Assembly: GCF_027923765.1 (NCBI RefSeq)
Contig: NZ_AP026709.1
Span: 3,585,501-3,649,500 of the forward strand
Length of the DNA: 64,000 nt
Reading direction: 5' to 3'
Origin: Pseudodesulfovibrio nedwellii
Lineage (GTDB): Bacteria; Desulfobacterota; Desulfovibrionia; Desulfovibrionales; Desulfovibrionaceae
The translations under genes were made by a program, and so were the position numbers. Position 1 is the first letter of the stretch; every line of letters starts with the position of its first letter. The notes under the pieces were generated by a model. That model was given only the letters and a program-made list of their open reading frames with translations. It had not been told where the DNA came from and did no database searches. Of the stretch, positions 25,580-33,365 are shown in pieces.

Positions 25580-26638
25580 ATGCTTGAACTTGTACTCGCC
25601 GTTGGCGTGGCTGTCTTTGTCTCCATGTTCTGCTCGGTAGCAGAAGCCGCACTGTATTCCATGAGCTGGGCCGATATTGAAAAGCTCAAGGATAGCGGAA
25701 GCAAGTCGGCGGCATTGCTTCATAAACTTCGTTTCAATGTGGACGAACCAATCACCGCCATTTTGACGCTTAACACCTGTGCACATACTGCTGGTGCAGC
25801 TGTGGCCGGTTGGGCGTGGGCCAATTTATATGGTAAAGAGACGCTTTGGCTCTTTACAGTCGCCTTTACAGTAATTATTCTCATCTTCACAGAGATCCTG
25901 CCAAAGACGCTTGGCGTGGTGTATTCTGATCGTATTGCACCGCCGCTGGCTCGCCCATTGCTGGGGTTGGTCTGGATATTTAAACCCGTGATTGCGGTCA
26001 TGAGTGTTTTGTCCAAGGCTATGCATAAGAAGAATGCAGGGCCTGATCACACGGAAGATGACATCAGGGCTATTGTCAGCCTGACCCGTCGGTCTGGAGT
26101 GATCAAGCCGTATGAGGAGCAGTCCATCCGTAATATCCTGTCGCTGGATTCCAAGACAGTTGAGCGGATAATGACCCCTCGTACAGTGGTTTTTTCATTG
26201 TCTGCAGATATGACTGTCGCCGAGGCTCGGGAGTCACATCCCACATGGCCGCACAGTCGTATACCTGTGTTTGATGATGATCCGGAGGAAATTGTAGGCG
26301 TTGTCTATCGGCGGTTGGTGCTTGAGGCGCTGGCCGACGACAGGGACGACCTGAAATTGTCGGATATCATGCGTCCGGTTCGTTTTGTGCTCGAAACAGT
26401 TACCTTGGACAAGTTGTTGGTACAGTTTCTGGGAAGCCGTATGCATTTGTGTGTGGTCCTTGATGAGTACGGAGGAGTGGCCGGTGTGGTGACGCTCGAA
26501 GATGTACTCGAAGAAATTTTGGGTAGTGAAATAGTTGACGAGACCGATCAGGTGGTGGATATGCGTGAACTCGCACGAATGCAGCGGGATGAACTCACCG
26601 GCAGTCGGCCCAAGTCAACTGAGAAAGAGAAGAAATAA
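25580..26638 (+). CDS. CNNM/CorC-family transporter-like protein (DUF21 + CBS pair)
   Basis: A 352-residue membrane protein. Residues 1-160 form a DUF21 (CNNM) domain with about four hydrophobic segments and TEILPKTLGV at its end. Two CBS domains follow (about 195-250 and 260-315), with IMTPRTVVFSL at the start and VVLDEYGGVAGVVTLEDVLEEILG as the classic second CBS. The CorC/HlyC domain found in longer relatives is absent. Family members affect magnesium, cobalt or sodium homeostasis. The upstream Shine-Dalgarno sequence is weak. ccmE begins 27 bases downstream, so the two may be cotranscribed. Confidence 0.88.
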   Translation: MLELVLAVGVAVFVSMFCSVAEAALYSMSWADIEKLKDSGSKSAALLHKLRFNVDEPITAILTLNTCAHTAGAAVAGWAWANLYGKETLWLFTVAFTVIILIFTEILPKTLGVVYSDRIAPPLARPLLGLVWIFKPVIAVMSVLSKAMHKKNAGPDHTEDDIRAIVSLTRRSGVIKPYEEQSIRNILSLDSKTVERIMTPRTVVFSLSADMTVAEARESHPTWPHSRIPVFDDDPEEIVGVVYRRLVLEALADDRDDLKLSDIMRPVRFVLETVTLDKLLVQFLGSRMHLCVVLDEYGGVAGVVTLEDVLEEILGSEIVDETDQVVDMRELARMQRDELTGSRPKSTEKEKK

Positions 26639-26665
26639 AGTCGCGAGAACGCGCAAGGGATCATA

Positions 26666-27094
26666 ATGGCGAAAAGTTCCAATAAAGTCGTATACGGAGT
26701 TGCCTTGGCATTGTTTCTGGGTGGTCTCGGGTATCTTATCTTTTCCGGTCTGACTGAAGATTCGGTATACTTCCTTAATGTGTCCGAGGCGTTGGCTGAA
26801 GATCGGACACAGATTGGACAGGCTCGTCTGTTTGGTAAGGTATCACCAAAAAATCTGGAAATCGTGGATGGCAAGCTCGGGGCCAGTTTTGACCTCCTCG
26901 ACAAGGTCGAGCATGCCAAGTCCCTGCGAGTCCGATATAAAGGCGCTTTGCCGGATACCTTCAAGGAAGATGTTGAAGTCATAGTAGAAGGGACTTTTTC
27001 GTCTGATGGCGAAGTCTTTGTCGCACGGACTTTGGTGACAAAGTGTCCTTCCAAGTATGAAGAGCAAAGTAAGAAAATGGAAAAAAGTAGTTAG
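26666..27094 (+). CDS. ccmE: Cytochrome c maturation haem chaperone CcmE, CxxxY type
   Basis: A 142-residue protein with one N-terminal membrane anchor (about 8-27) and the OB-fold periplasmic domain of CcmE (RLFGKVSP, VRYKGALPDTFKE, VEGTF). It carries haem covalently from CcmABCD to CcmF in the periplasm. The canonical haem-binding HxxxY is replaced by Cys127-Pro-Ser-Lys-Tyr131. A CxxxY CcmE is established for Desulfovibrio and some archaea. AAGGG precedes the ATG. It is the first gene of the ccm cluster, with a 140-base gap to ccmF. Confidence 0.93.
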   Translation: MAKSSNKVVYGVALALFLGGLGYLIFSGLTEDSVYFLNVSEALAEDRTQIGQARLFGKVSPKNLEIVDGKLGASFDLLDKVEHAKSLRVRYKGALPDTFKEDVEVIVEGTFSSDGEVFVARTLVTKCPSKYEEQSKKMEKSS

Positions 27095-27234
27095 CGTGCC
27101 GGTTGGTGAAATCTTTTTCACATGGTTGCTTCGTTTGTTTTATCCTACTATCGCCGTGTGACTTTGGTCATGAATTCGCGAATTCGGGCTTGTGCGTCCG
27201 GACATTCGCATGTTGATATCGTAAGGAGAGTTTC

Positions 27235-29133
27235 ATGCATCTGACCGGATATGTCGGTTTGCTTTTTTCACTGCTCGCGTTTCTTTTTCTCGCAGGATTT
27301 GCCGGGGTCGCAGCGTGGCGACAGAATAAAGACTCCTTGGTCTTCATCGAACGCGGGCAACTTCTGGCTTCCGGGGGTGTGATTTTTTCAACGTTGATTC
27401 TGATGGTCGGTTTGACCTCCAGAGATTATTCGTTCCGCTATGTCTATGACAATGTGGATAACGCGCTATCCTTCGTTTATACCCTCACGGCTTTGTGGGG
27501 CGGACGCGAGGGATCGTTACTTTTCTGGGAATTGATTATCGCTGTTTCCGGTATGATTTTGGTGACCACGCCGAGTTACAAGTCCTTCAGTGACGACACC
27601 AAATTGTATTTCTGGATGTTCTTTTTGGCTATTCAGGGGTTCTTTTTGCTCCTGCTCACAGGCTGGTCCAATCCATTCATTGAGATTATCCCGGCACCGA
27701 CTGATGGGCGCGGTTTGAATCCGCTTTTGCGTAACCCTGGCATGATCTTCCATCCGCCATTGTTGTTTCTTGGTTTCGCCTTGTATGCCATTCCGGCGTG
27801 TGCGGCGTTGGCTGCTTCCATCGCGGGTGAAGAGAAATCCTGGATTACCGTGACTCGTAACTGGAACATTCTGTCCTGGGTATTCCTGACCGCAGGTATC
27901 GTGCTCGGTGCATGGTGGTCTTATATGGAATTGGGCTGGGGTGGTTATTGGGCATGGGATCCGGTTGAAAACGCTTCGTTGATCCCATGGTTTGCAGGGA
28001 CCGCCGTGCTGCATACGTCCATCATCGAATCTCGTCGTAACGCCTTGCAGCGCACCAACGTCTTTCTCATGTCCTTGACGTTTATCTTGTGTATTTTTTC
28101 GACCTACTTGACCCGGTCCGGTGTTATTGACTCTCTGCATTCATTTGGGGAATCCGGTGTCGCCAAGCCGTTGTTTTGGTCCATGATGATCGGGCTGTTT
28201 GTGACGTTCATGGTCACTTTTTTGTCCAAGCGTCTGACCCATCGTAGCTTGTCCGATTTCTTGAGTCGACAGGGTATGCTGGTTATCGCGGCTTGGTTCC
28301 TGCTTGCTTTGGGCATGGTTGTCACTTTGGGAACCATGTGGCCGGTTATCAGTCAGGTTTGGACCGACAAGCCGCTTGGTCTTGATGCCCATTTTTATAA
28401 TCGGGTCTGCCTGCCGTTCATGTCGTGTCTTGTGCTTATCTTCTGCTACTGTCCGTGGCTTGGTTGGAAGGGAGGCATCCGCAACCTGAAGGGCTTCATC
28501 GGTGTCTCTGCCGTGTTGGCTGTCAGTTTTGTCGGGTTCTACCTGTCAGGCATGACGAATGTTCTGGCTGCTTTGACCGCAGCCGCCTCTGTCGCTGCAA
28601 TTTTCGGCATGGTCATGCTGTTTGTTCTTTATCCGTCCATGCGGAGAACGCGTCAGTCCTGGGGAGCCTACGGCATCCATCTCGGTTTGGTACTCATCGC
28701 TCTTGGTATTGCTTTTTCCGGTCCGTACAAGATTGAACAGGAAGTTGTTTTGGCCAAGGGCGAGTCCATGATTATTGACGACTATACGCTTACCTTTACT
28801 GATCTGGTGCAGGATGGCGATGTCGGTGATATCAAGTTGCGCGCTACTGCCACGCTTGAGGTTTTCGAAGACGGCAAACTCATGGGTATCATGATGCCGG
28901 ACAAACGTATTTATCGGAATTTCGAGCGGCAGCAGTTCGCCGAGGTGTCCACTCTTCCCAGCCTCGGAGACGAACTGTACGCCACGTTGCTCGGTTTGAC
29001 CGAGGACGACAAGGCCAGCTTCAAGGTCAGCGTTAACCCGCTCATCAACTGGATCTGGATTGGTGGGACGCTCATGAGCATTCTCGCTTTCCTGTTGCTT
29101 CGGCGTATGCCTCGACCCGGCGAGGGCCGATAG
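27235..29133 (+). CDS. ccmF: Cytochrome c maturation protein CcmF (haem lyase subunit)
   Basis: A 632-residue polytopic protein of the haem-handling superfamily. The WWD signature WGGYWAWDPVENASLIPW (around residues 239-256) binds haem at the periplasmic face. A large periplasmic domain lies before the last helix, as in other CcmF proteins. With CcmE it attaches haem to apocytochrome CxxCH sites. AAGGAGAG precedes the ATG. The stop codon abuts the ccmA ATG with no gap, indicating tight coupling. Confidence 0.96.
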   Translation: MHLTGYVGLLFSLLAFLFLAGFAGVAAWRQNKDSLVFIERGQLLASGGVIFSTLILMVGLTSRDYSFRYVYDNVDNALSFVYTLTALWGGREGSLLFWELIIAVSGMILVTTPSYKSFSDDTKLYFWMFFLAIQGFFLLLLTGWSNPFIEIIPAPTDGRGLNPLLRNPGMIFHPPLLFLGFALYAIPACAALAASIAGEEKSWITVTRNWNILSWVFLTAGIVLGAWWSYMELGWGGYWAWDPVENASLIPWFAGTAVLHTSIIESRRNALQRTNVFLMSLTFILCIFSTYLTRSGVIDSLHSFGESGVAKPLFWSMMIGLFVTFMVTFLSKRLTHRSLSDFLSRQGMLVIAAWFLLALGMVVTLGTMWPVISQVWTDKPLGLDAHFYNRVCLPFMSCLVLIFCYCPWLGWKGGIRNLKGFIGVSAVLAVSFVGFYLSGMTNVLAALTAAASVAAIFGMVMLFVLYPSMRRTRQSWGAYGIHLGLVLIALGIAFSGPYKIEQEVVLAKGESMIIDDYTLTFTDLVQDGDVGDIKLRATATLEVFEDGKLMGIMMPDKRIYRNFERQQFAEVSTLPSLGDELYATLLGLTEDDKASFKVSVNPLINWIWIGGTLMSILAFLLLRRMPRPGEGR

Positions 29134-29793
29134 ATGGCGAACGCGCCCCTGCTCTCTGTGAAGCGGGTTGCCAAGTTTTTTGGCAGCAAACTCGTGTTCA
29201 AGGAAGTTTCCTGCGATGTTGTACCGGGTGAAATCCTGCTCGTGGCTGGACATAACGGCGCAGGCAAATCAACGCTCATGCGCATCATGGCCGGGTTGTC
29301 CAAACCGTCAGCCGGAGAAGTCTCTTTGAACGTGGAACCGGAAGATTCCGCCTATCTTGGACATGCCACTTTCATTTATCCGGGTTTGTCGGCCTTGGAA
29401 AATTTGAAATTCTGGGGTTCCATGTATGGGCTGTCGCCGTCCCGTGAAAAACTTATTGAGTTGCTTAAACGGGTTGGATTGGAACGTGCGGCTGAAGAGA
29501 AAGCCGGTTCCTTTTCGCGAGGCATGGCCCAGCGGCTCAATTTGGCGCGTATCTATCTTGTGGAGCCGAAACTCATTTTCCTTGATGAGCCCGGTACAGG
29601 GCTCGACCCTCGCTCCTTGGCAAAACTTAGGAGTGAGATAACCGGATTGCGCGACAAGGGCGTCAGTGTGATCTGGATCAGTCATCAAGTGGCTGATGAT
29701 ACGAAACTTGCCGATAAGGTCCTCGCGTTGGGTGGCAGAAAAGTGGAATATTTTGGTCCGGCATCCGAGTACGTGGTGGAGGCAACATGTTGA
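29134..29793 (+). CDS. ccmA: Cytochrome c maturation ABC transporter ATP-binding protein CcmA
   Basis: A 219-residue ABC ATPase with Walker A GHNGAGKST (about 38-46), signature FSRGMAQRLN (about 128-137), and Walker B LIFLDEPGTGLD. In system I it hydrolyses ATP with CcmB to release haem-loaded CcmE from the CcmC complex. It starts immediately after ccmF, and its end overlaps ccmB by 7 bases. The signature serine/glycine pair is SRGMAQ rather than SGGQ, which is normal for CcmA. Confidence 0.95.
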   Translation: MANAPLLSVKRVAKFFGSKLVFKEVSCDVVPGEILLVAGHNGAGKSTLMRIMAGLSKPSAGEVSLNVEPEDSAYLGHATFIYPGLSALENLKFWGSMYGLSPSREKLIELLKRVGLERAAEEKAGSFSRGMAQRLNLARIYLVEPKLIFLDEPGTGLDPRSLAKLRSEITGLRDKGVSVIWISHQVADDTKLADKVLALGGRKVEYFGPASEYVVEATC

Positions 29794-30464
29794 AACGTGC
29801 CGGAATACTCGCTTCCAAAGACCTCAAATTGTCCATGTCGGGCGGGCAGGGGTTAGTACAGGCCGTCTTGCTTGGTCTGTTGCTTATCTTTTTGTTTTCC
29901 TTGTCCAAACCGTTAGGCGGCGGCATTTCTCCGCAGGCGGCAGGGGCCATTTTCTGGCTTGCTTCTGCCTTTGGACTGGTGCTTGTCTTCAACGATCTTT
30001 TTGCTATCGAGGAAGCCAACGGCGCACGTATCGGTATCCTGTCTTCACCCGTGCCCGTGCATGCGGTATGGATTGGCAAAGGTGTGGCCGGGTTGAGTTT
30101 GCTCTTGATTTCCCAGCTTGTATTTCTTCCGGCCACGGCCGCGTTCCTTGGTCAAACGGTGCATGGTCCCGTGTGGCTGCTTGCCGTGACTTTGGTCGGC
30201 GCGGATATCGGTCTGGTGGTTATCGGTGCGCTTCTTGGGGCGTTATCTCAGGGGCAGGCCGCACGCGAATCCTTATTGTCTGTCATCGTTTTCCCGTTGT
30301 TGTTGCCCGTGTTGTTGTCTGGGATCACCTTGTTCGGTATGTGTTTTTCGCCGGAACCGATAGAAGGTCCTGACAAGTGGCTCGGTTTGATTTTTGCCTT
30401 TGATTGTTTGTTTTCCGGGGCCGGATTGTTCCTGTTCCCGTTCGTCTATAGTGGGGAAGAGTAA
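29787..30464 (+). CDS. ccmB: Cytochrome c maturation ABC transporter permease CcmB
   Basis: A 225-residue protein with six hydrophobic segments, the size and layout of CcmB. Typical stretches are the DLKLS opening after a short cytoplasmic tail, FNDLFAIEEANGA near residue 70, and GALLGALSQGQAARESLLSVIVFPLLLPVL around 147-176. It forms the membrane part of the CcmAB transporter. It overlaps ccmA by 7 bases and ends 2 bases before ccmC. Confidence 0.95.
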   Translation: MLKRAGILASKDLKLSMSGGQGLVQAVLLGLLLIFLFSLSKPLGGGISPQAAGAIFWLASAFGLVLVFNDLFAIEEANGARIGILSSPVPVHAVWIGKGVAGLSLLLISQLVFLPATAAFLGQTVHGPVWLLAVTLVGADIGLVVIGALLGALSQGQAARESLLSVIVFPLLLPVLLSGITLFGMCFSPEPIEGPDKWLGLIFAFDCLFSGAGLFLFPFVYSGEE

Positions 30465-30466
30465 CT

Positions 30467-31132
30467 ATGAAAGTGAAAGTGCTCGCACTGTTGGCAGGTC
30501 TGGCCCTGCTCGTGCATCAGTCCATGATTTGGTTTTACGCACCAGTGGCCCAATCCGGTCCGGTGCAGAAAATTTTCTATATGCACTTGCCTTGTTCGTG
30601 GTGGGCGCTGGTTTCTTTTTTCGTGGTCTTCGTGTCGTCCATTCTCTACCTGTTCAACCGTAAGGATGTGTATGACCGGGTGGCCGGAGCCGCTGCGGAA
30701 CTGGGTGTTCTGTTTGCCACGCTTGCCTTGGTGACCGGTTCGGTCTGGGCACGAGCAGAGTGGGGACATTGGTGGCTCTGGGATCCGAAGCTGACCACCG
30801 CGCTTATCATGTGGTATGTGTACGCTGGCTATTTGGTGCTCAGAAATACACCGATGGGACGGGACCGAAAGGCCTTGGTTTGTGCCGTGCTTGGTATCGT
30901 CGCATTTCTGGATGTACCGCTTGTCTTTTTCGCAGCCAAATTATGGGGCAGTGCTCATCCCGATGGATTGGCCCGTGAGGGTTCGGGGATGGCAGTCCGC
31001 ATGTGGTACACGGTACTCGCCGGTTTGGTCGCCTTTGGTTTCATGTGGGGAGCCATGCTGCTTACACGCATTAAACAACTGGGCCAGCATGCAAAGCTCG
31101 AAGCCATGCTTATCTGGGATGATGAAAATTAG
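30467..31132 (+). CDS. ccmC: Cytochrome c maturation protein CcmC (haem transfer)
   Basis: A 221-residue protein with six membrane segments and the WWD-type motif GHWWLWDPKLTTALIMW (about residues 101-117). It loads haem onto CcmE, with conserved periplasmic histidines as axial ligands; IFYMHLPCSWWAL near residue 40 supplies the first. It follows ccmB by 2 bases. The ccmD gene begins 28 bases after its stop. Confidence 0.95.
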   Translation: MKVKVLALLAGLALLVHQSMIWFYAPVAQSGPVQKIFYMHLPCSWWALVSFFVVFVSSILYLFNRKDVYDRVAGAAAELGVLFATLALVTGSVWARAEWGHWWLWDPKLTTALIMWYVYAGYLVLRNTPMGRDRKALVCAVLGIVAFLDVPLVFFAAKLWGSAHPDGLAREGSGMAVRMWYTVLAGLVAFGFMWGAMLLTRIKQLGQHAKLEAMLIWDDEN

Positions 31133-31160
31133 AATTTCTTAATTCATATAAGGATTTAAA

Positions 31161-31307
31161 ATGTCTGCAACCACTTATATCTTTATCGCAAATGTCGCTG
31201 TCTGGCTTGGTGTTGCCGGATATCTCGTATTCCTGGCGTCCAAGTCCGCAGGATTGGAAAAGCGCGTGCAGCAGCTCGAACTTTTGGGGGACGATAATGA
31301 CAGCTAA
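31161..31307 (+). CDS. ccmD: CcmD-like small membrane protein, 48 aa
   Basis: A short gene read by hand from the ATG after AAGGATTTAAA. The 48-residue product has one membrane segment (about residues 6-26, YIFIANVAVWLGVAGYLVFL) and then a charged helix SAGLEKRVQQLELLGDD. This matches the size and layout of CcmD, which stabilises the CcmABC-haem-CcmE complex. The position directly after ccmC and an 11-base overlap with the next gene support a real gene. CcmD is poorly conserved in sequence, so the assignment rests on topology and context. Confidence 0.82.
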   Translation: MSATTYIFIANVAVWLGVAGYLVFLASKSAGLEKRVQQLELLGDDNDS

Positions 31308-31926
31308 TGTGACCACATTTGGCCGTAAAGCCGTTATTCTGACTGTGGTTTTGGCTATTGGTGCCATGTTTGTGACCAGTTTTGTCTATCGCATGGAAAA
31401 TCCGAACCTGTTCGTGAAGGCACAACAGCCGCAACATACAGCCAACGACGGTCATGATCACGATGGCGATGGTGTGCCTGATAATGAAGGGCAGGCAGCC
31501 ATGGGTGGTGTCTCAAATGGTGCCATGTCCAAGGTCAAGGAATTCATGGCTCGCGTCGATGCCAATCCTAACGATGCCGAAGCGCTTGTTGGTCTTGGGA
31601 ATTCTTTTCTCATGATGCGAGCTTGGGATCGTGCTCTGCAACCGCTTTTGAAGGCTCGTTCACTTCAGCCCGACAACACTACTGTCCTGAAGGGGATTGG
31701 TATTGCCTATTTTAACAAGGAAGATTTCACCAAGGCCGCAGAATCCTATGAAGCCATTCTGAAAATTGATAATAAAGACACGCTTGCACTCTTTAATTTG
31801 GGTGTCATTAACAAACATTATTTTAAAAAGCCCGACGAAGCGGGAACATACTTTTCTCGGGTTCTAGAACTGGAAAAGGATGATCAGGAGATGATAAAGC
31901 TGGCTCGTGAGGAACTTGGTAAGTAA
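31297..31926 (+). CDS. TPR protein of the ccm cluster (CcmI/CycH-like)
   Basis: The start MTANVT is chosen for GGGGG upstream and coupling with ccmD; an open frame 35 codons longer is a shadow of ccmD. The product is 209 residues. An N-terminal membrane anchor (about 10-30) is followed by a His/Asp-rich linker containing DHDGDGVPDN, then TPR repeats (about 75-200). In system I, CcmI-type TPR proteins bind the C-terminus of apocytochromes and present them to CcmF. The linker resembles the calcium-binding thrombospondin type 3 loop, unusual for this role. No ccmG or ccmH follows. Confidence 0.8.
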   Translation: MTANVTTFGRKAVILTVVLAIGAMFVTSFVYRMENPNLFVKAQQPQHTANDGHDHDGDGVPDNEGQAAMGGVSNGAMSKVKEFMARVDANPNDAEALVGLGNSFLMMRAWDRALQPLLKARSLQPDNTTVLKGIGIAYFNKEDFTKAAESYEAILKIDNKDTLALFNLGVINKHYFKKPDEAGTYFSRVLELEKDDQEMIKLAREELGK

Positions 31927-31977
31927 AAGACCTGCGAAAACAGGTCGTTGAGTCGCTGAATGTTTAAGGGGATGTGA

Positions 31978-32005
31978 TTGACAATATTTGTAAAATACAT
32001 ACAAT
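31978..32005 (+). promoter_or_regulatory. Sigma-70 promoter of the liv operon
   Basis: TTGACA at 31978-31983 and TACAAT at 32000-32005 are separated by 16 bases, a perfect -35 and a 5 of 6 -10 box. Transcription would begin near 32012, giving a leader of roughly 105 bases before livJ. Confidence 0.7.
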
Positions 32006-32017
32006 GACTTACTTGTA

Positions 32018-32048
32018 CTCAGAAAACTGCGGGGAGCTGTTTTCTGAG
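32018..32048 (+). promoter_or_regulatory. Hairpin at the 5' end of the liv transcript
   Basis: CTCAGAAAAC and GTTTTCTGAG form a perfect 10-bp stem. ACTTAC and GTAAGT outside it can extend the pairing with bulges. It starts within about 10 bases of the predicted transcription start. No T run follows, so it is a leader structure and not a simple terminator. Confidence 0.55.
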
Positions 32049-32116
32049 TCGGTTTGTAAGTTCTTTGTATACACCAAAGTGGTAGTGAACCTTATACTTT
32101 TTTAGGAGAGAGAAGC

Positions 32117-33283
32117 ATGAGAGTCAAACTGAGTCTGATCGCTCTGTGCCTGGTCATGGTGGCCATGTTGGCAGCGTGTAGCGGTGAAGCTGAGAAAGCT
32201 GATGAAAAAGCTGATGTTGAAACTGGTGAAGTGGCTCCTGCTGCAAAGCTCGTTCTCGGTGTTGCTGGCGCCCATTCCGGTGATTTGGCCTCCTATGGCC
32301 TGCCCACTGTTAATGCAGCCAAGCTTGTTGCAGCCAAGATAAATGCAGCCGGTGGCGTCAATGGCGCTATGGTTGAAGTTGTTGCACAGGATGATCAGTG
32401 CAAGCCTGAATTGGCTACCAACGCAGCCACGAAGATGTTGTCCGACGACGTGAAGATCGTGCTCGGTCACATTTGTTCCGGCGCGACCAAGGCCGCTATG
32501 CCCATCTATCTTGATGGCAAGATCGTGGTTATGTCTCCTTCCGCAACCAATCCGCCGTTGACCCAGTCTGGCGAATATCCGAACTTTTTCCGTACCATCG
32601 CTCCTGATGACGCGCAGGCTGCCCTCGAAGTTGAATTCGCTAAAAGCCTCGGTCTCAAAAATATTGCCATCATTCACGACAAAGGTGATTATGGTAAGGG
32701 TTTTGCCTCTTTCTGCAAGCAGTTCATCGAAGCTGATGCTGACATTCAGGTCGCTTTGTTTGAAGGCGTAACCCCCGGTGCTGTCGACTATTCCGCCGTT
32801 GTTCAGAAGATCAAGGGCTCCGGCGCTGATGGTGTCATTTTCGGTGGTTACCATCCCGAAGCTTCCAAGGTCGTTACCGGCATGCGTAAGAAGGGCCTTG
32901 AAGTTCCTTTCCTGTCTGACGATGGTGTGAAGGACGATACTTTCATCAAGGTCGCTGGCAAATACGCTGAAGGCGTGTATGCTACCGGTCCCATGGATTT
33001 CTCTTCCAATCCGCTCTATCAAGAAGCTATTGCCGCTCATAAGGCAGAATTCGGTGCCGATCCCGGCCCGTTCTTCCCGGAAGCATACTCCGCCGCTTTG
33101 GCTTTGCTCAAGGCTGTTGAGAATGCAGGTAGCACCAATTACGACAAGGTTATCGAAGCCCTTCATACCAAGAAGGTCGATACACCGGTTGGTAATATCA
33201 AGTTCGATGCCAGGGGCGATGCCGAAGGCGTTGGTTTTGCCATCTACCAGGTGCAAGACGGCAAGTACGTTGAAATTAAGTAG
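32117..33283 (+). CDS. livJ: Branched-chain amino acid ABC transporter, substrate-binding lipoprotein
   Basis: A 388-residue exported protein with a signal peptide ending in the lipobox MLAAC (Cys about 21), so it is tethered to the membrane. An acidic linker is followed by the two-lobed type I periplasmic binding fold (VLGVAGAHSGDLASYGLPTVNAA, then IIHDKGDYGKGFA). It captures leucine, isoleucine, valine or related amino acids and delivers them to LivHM. AGGAGAGAG precedes the ATG. The own promoter and leader hairpin upstream suggest high expression. The 82-base gap to livH may allow partial termination, giving excess binding protein. Confidence 0.93.
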   Translation: MRVKLSLIALCLVMVAMLAACSGEAEKADEKADVETGEVAPAAKLVLGVAGAHSGDLASYGLPTVNAAKLVAAKINAAGGVNGAMVEVVAQDDQCKPELATNAATKMLSDDVKIVLGHICSGATKAAMPIYLDGKIVVMSPSATNPPLTQSGEYPNFFRTIAPDDAQAALEVEFAKSLGLKNIAIIHDKGDYGKGFASFCKQFIEADADIQVALFEGVTPGAVDYSAVVQKIKGSGADGVIFGGYHPEASKVVTGMRKKGLEVPFLSDDGVKDDTFIKVAGKYAEGVYATGPMDFSSNPLYQEAIAAHKAEFGADPGPFFPEAYSAALALLKAVENAGSTNYDKVIEALHTKKVDTPVGNIKFDARGDAEGVGFAIYQVQDGKYVEIK

Positions 33284-33365
33284 TAGCTGATAGCAAAACA
33301 CATTAAACCAGGGGACGGGCACAAGCTTGTCCCCTGGGTTTATTTAATGAACAGGATTTCACGTA

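Noticed and set aside
31929..31948. GACCTG/CAGGTC hairpin after the ccm cluster as a terminator
   Set aside because: The stem is only 6 bp and has no T run; termination there is doubtful.
32102..33322. 406-codon frame on the minus strand
   Set aside because: Antisense to livJ; shadow.
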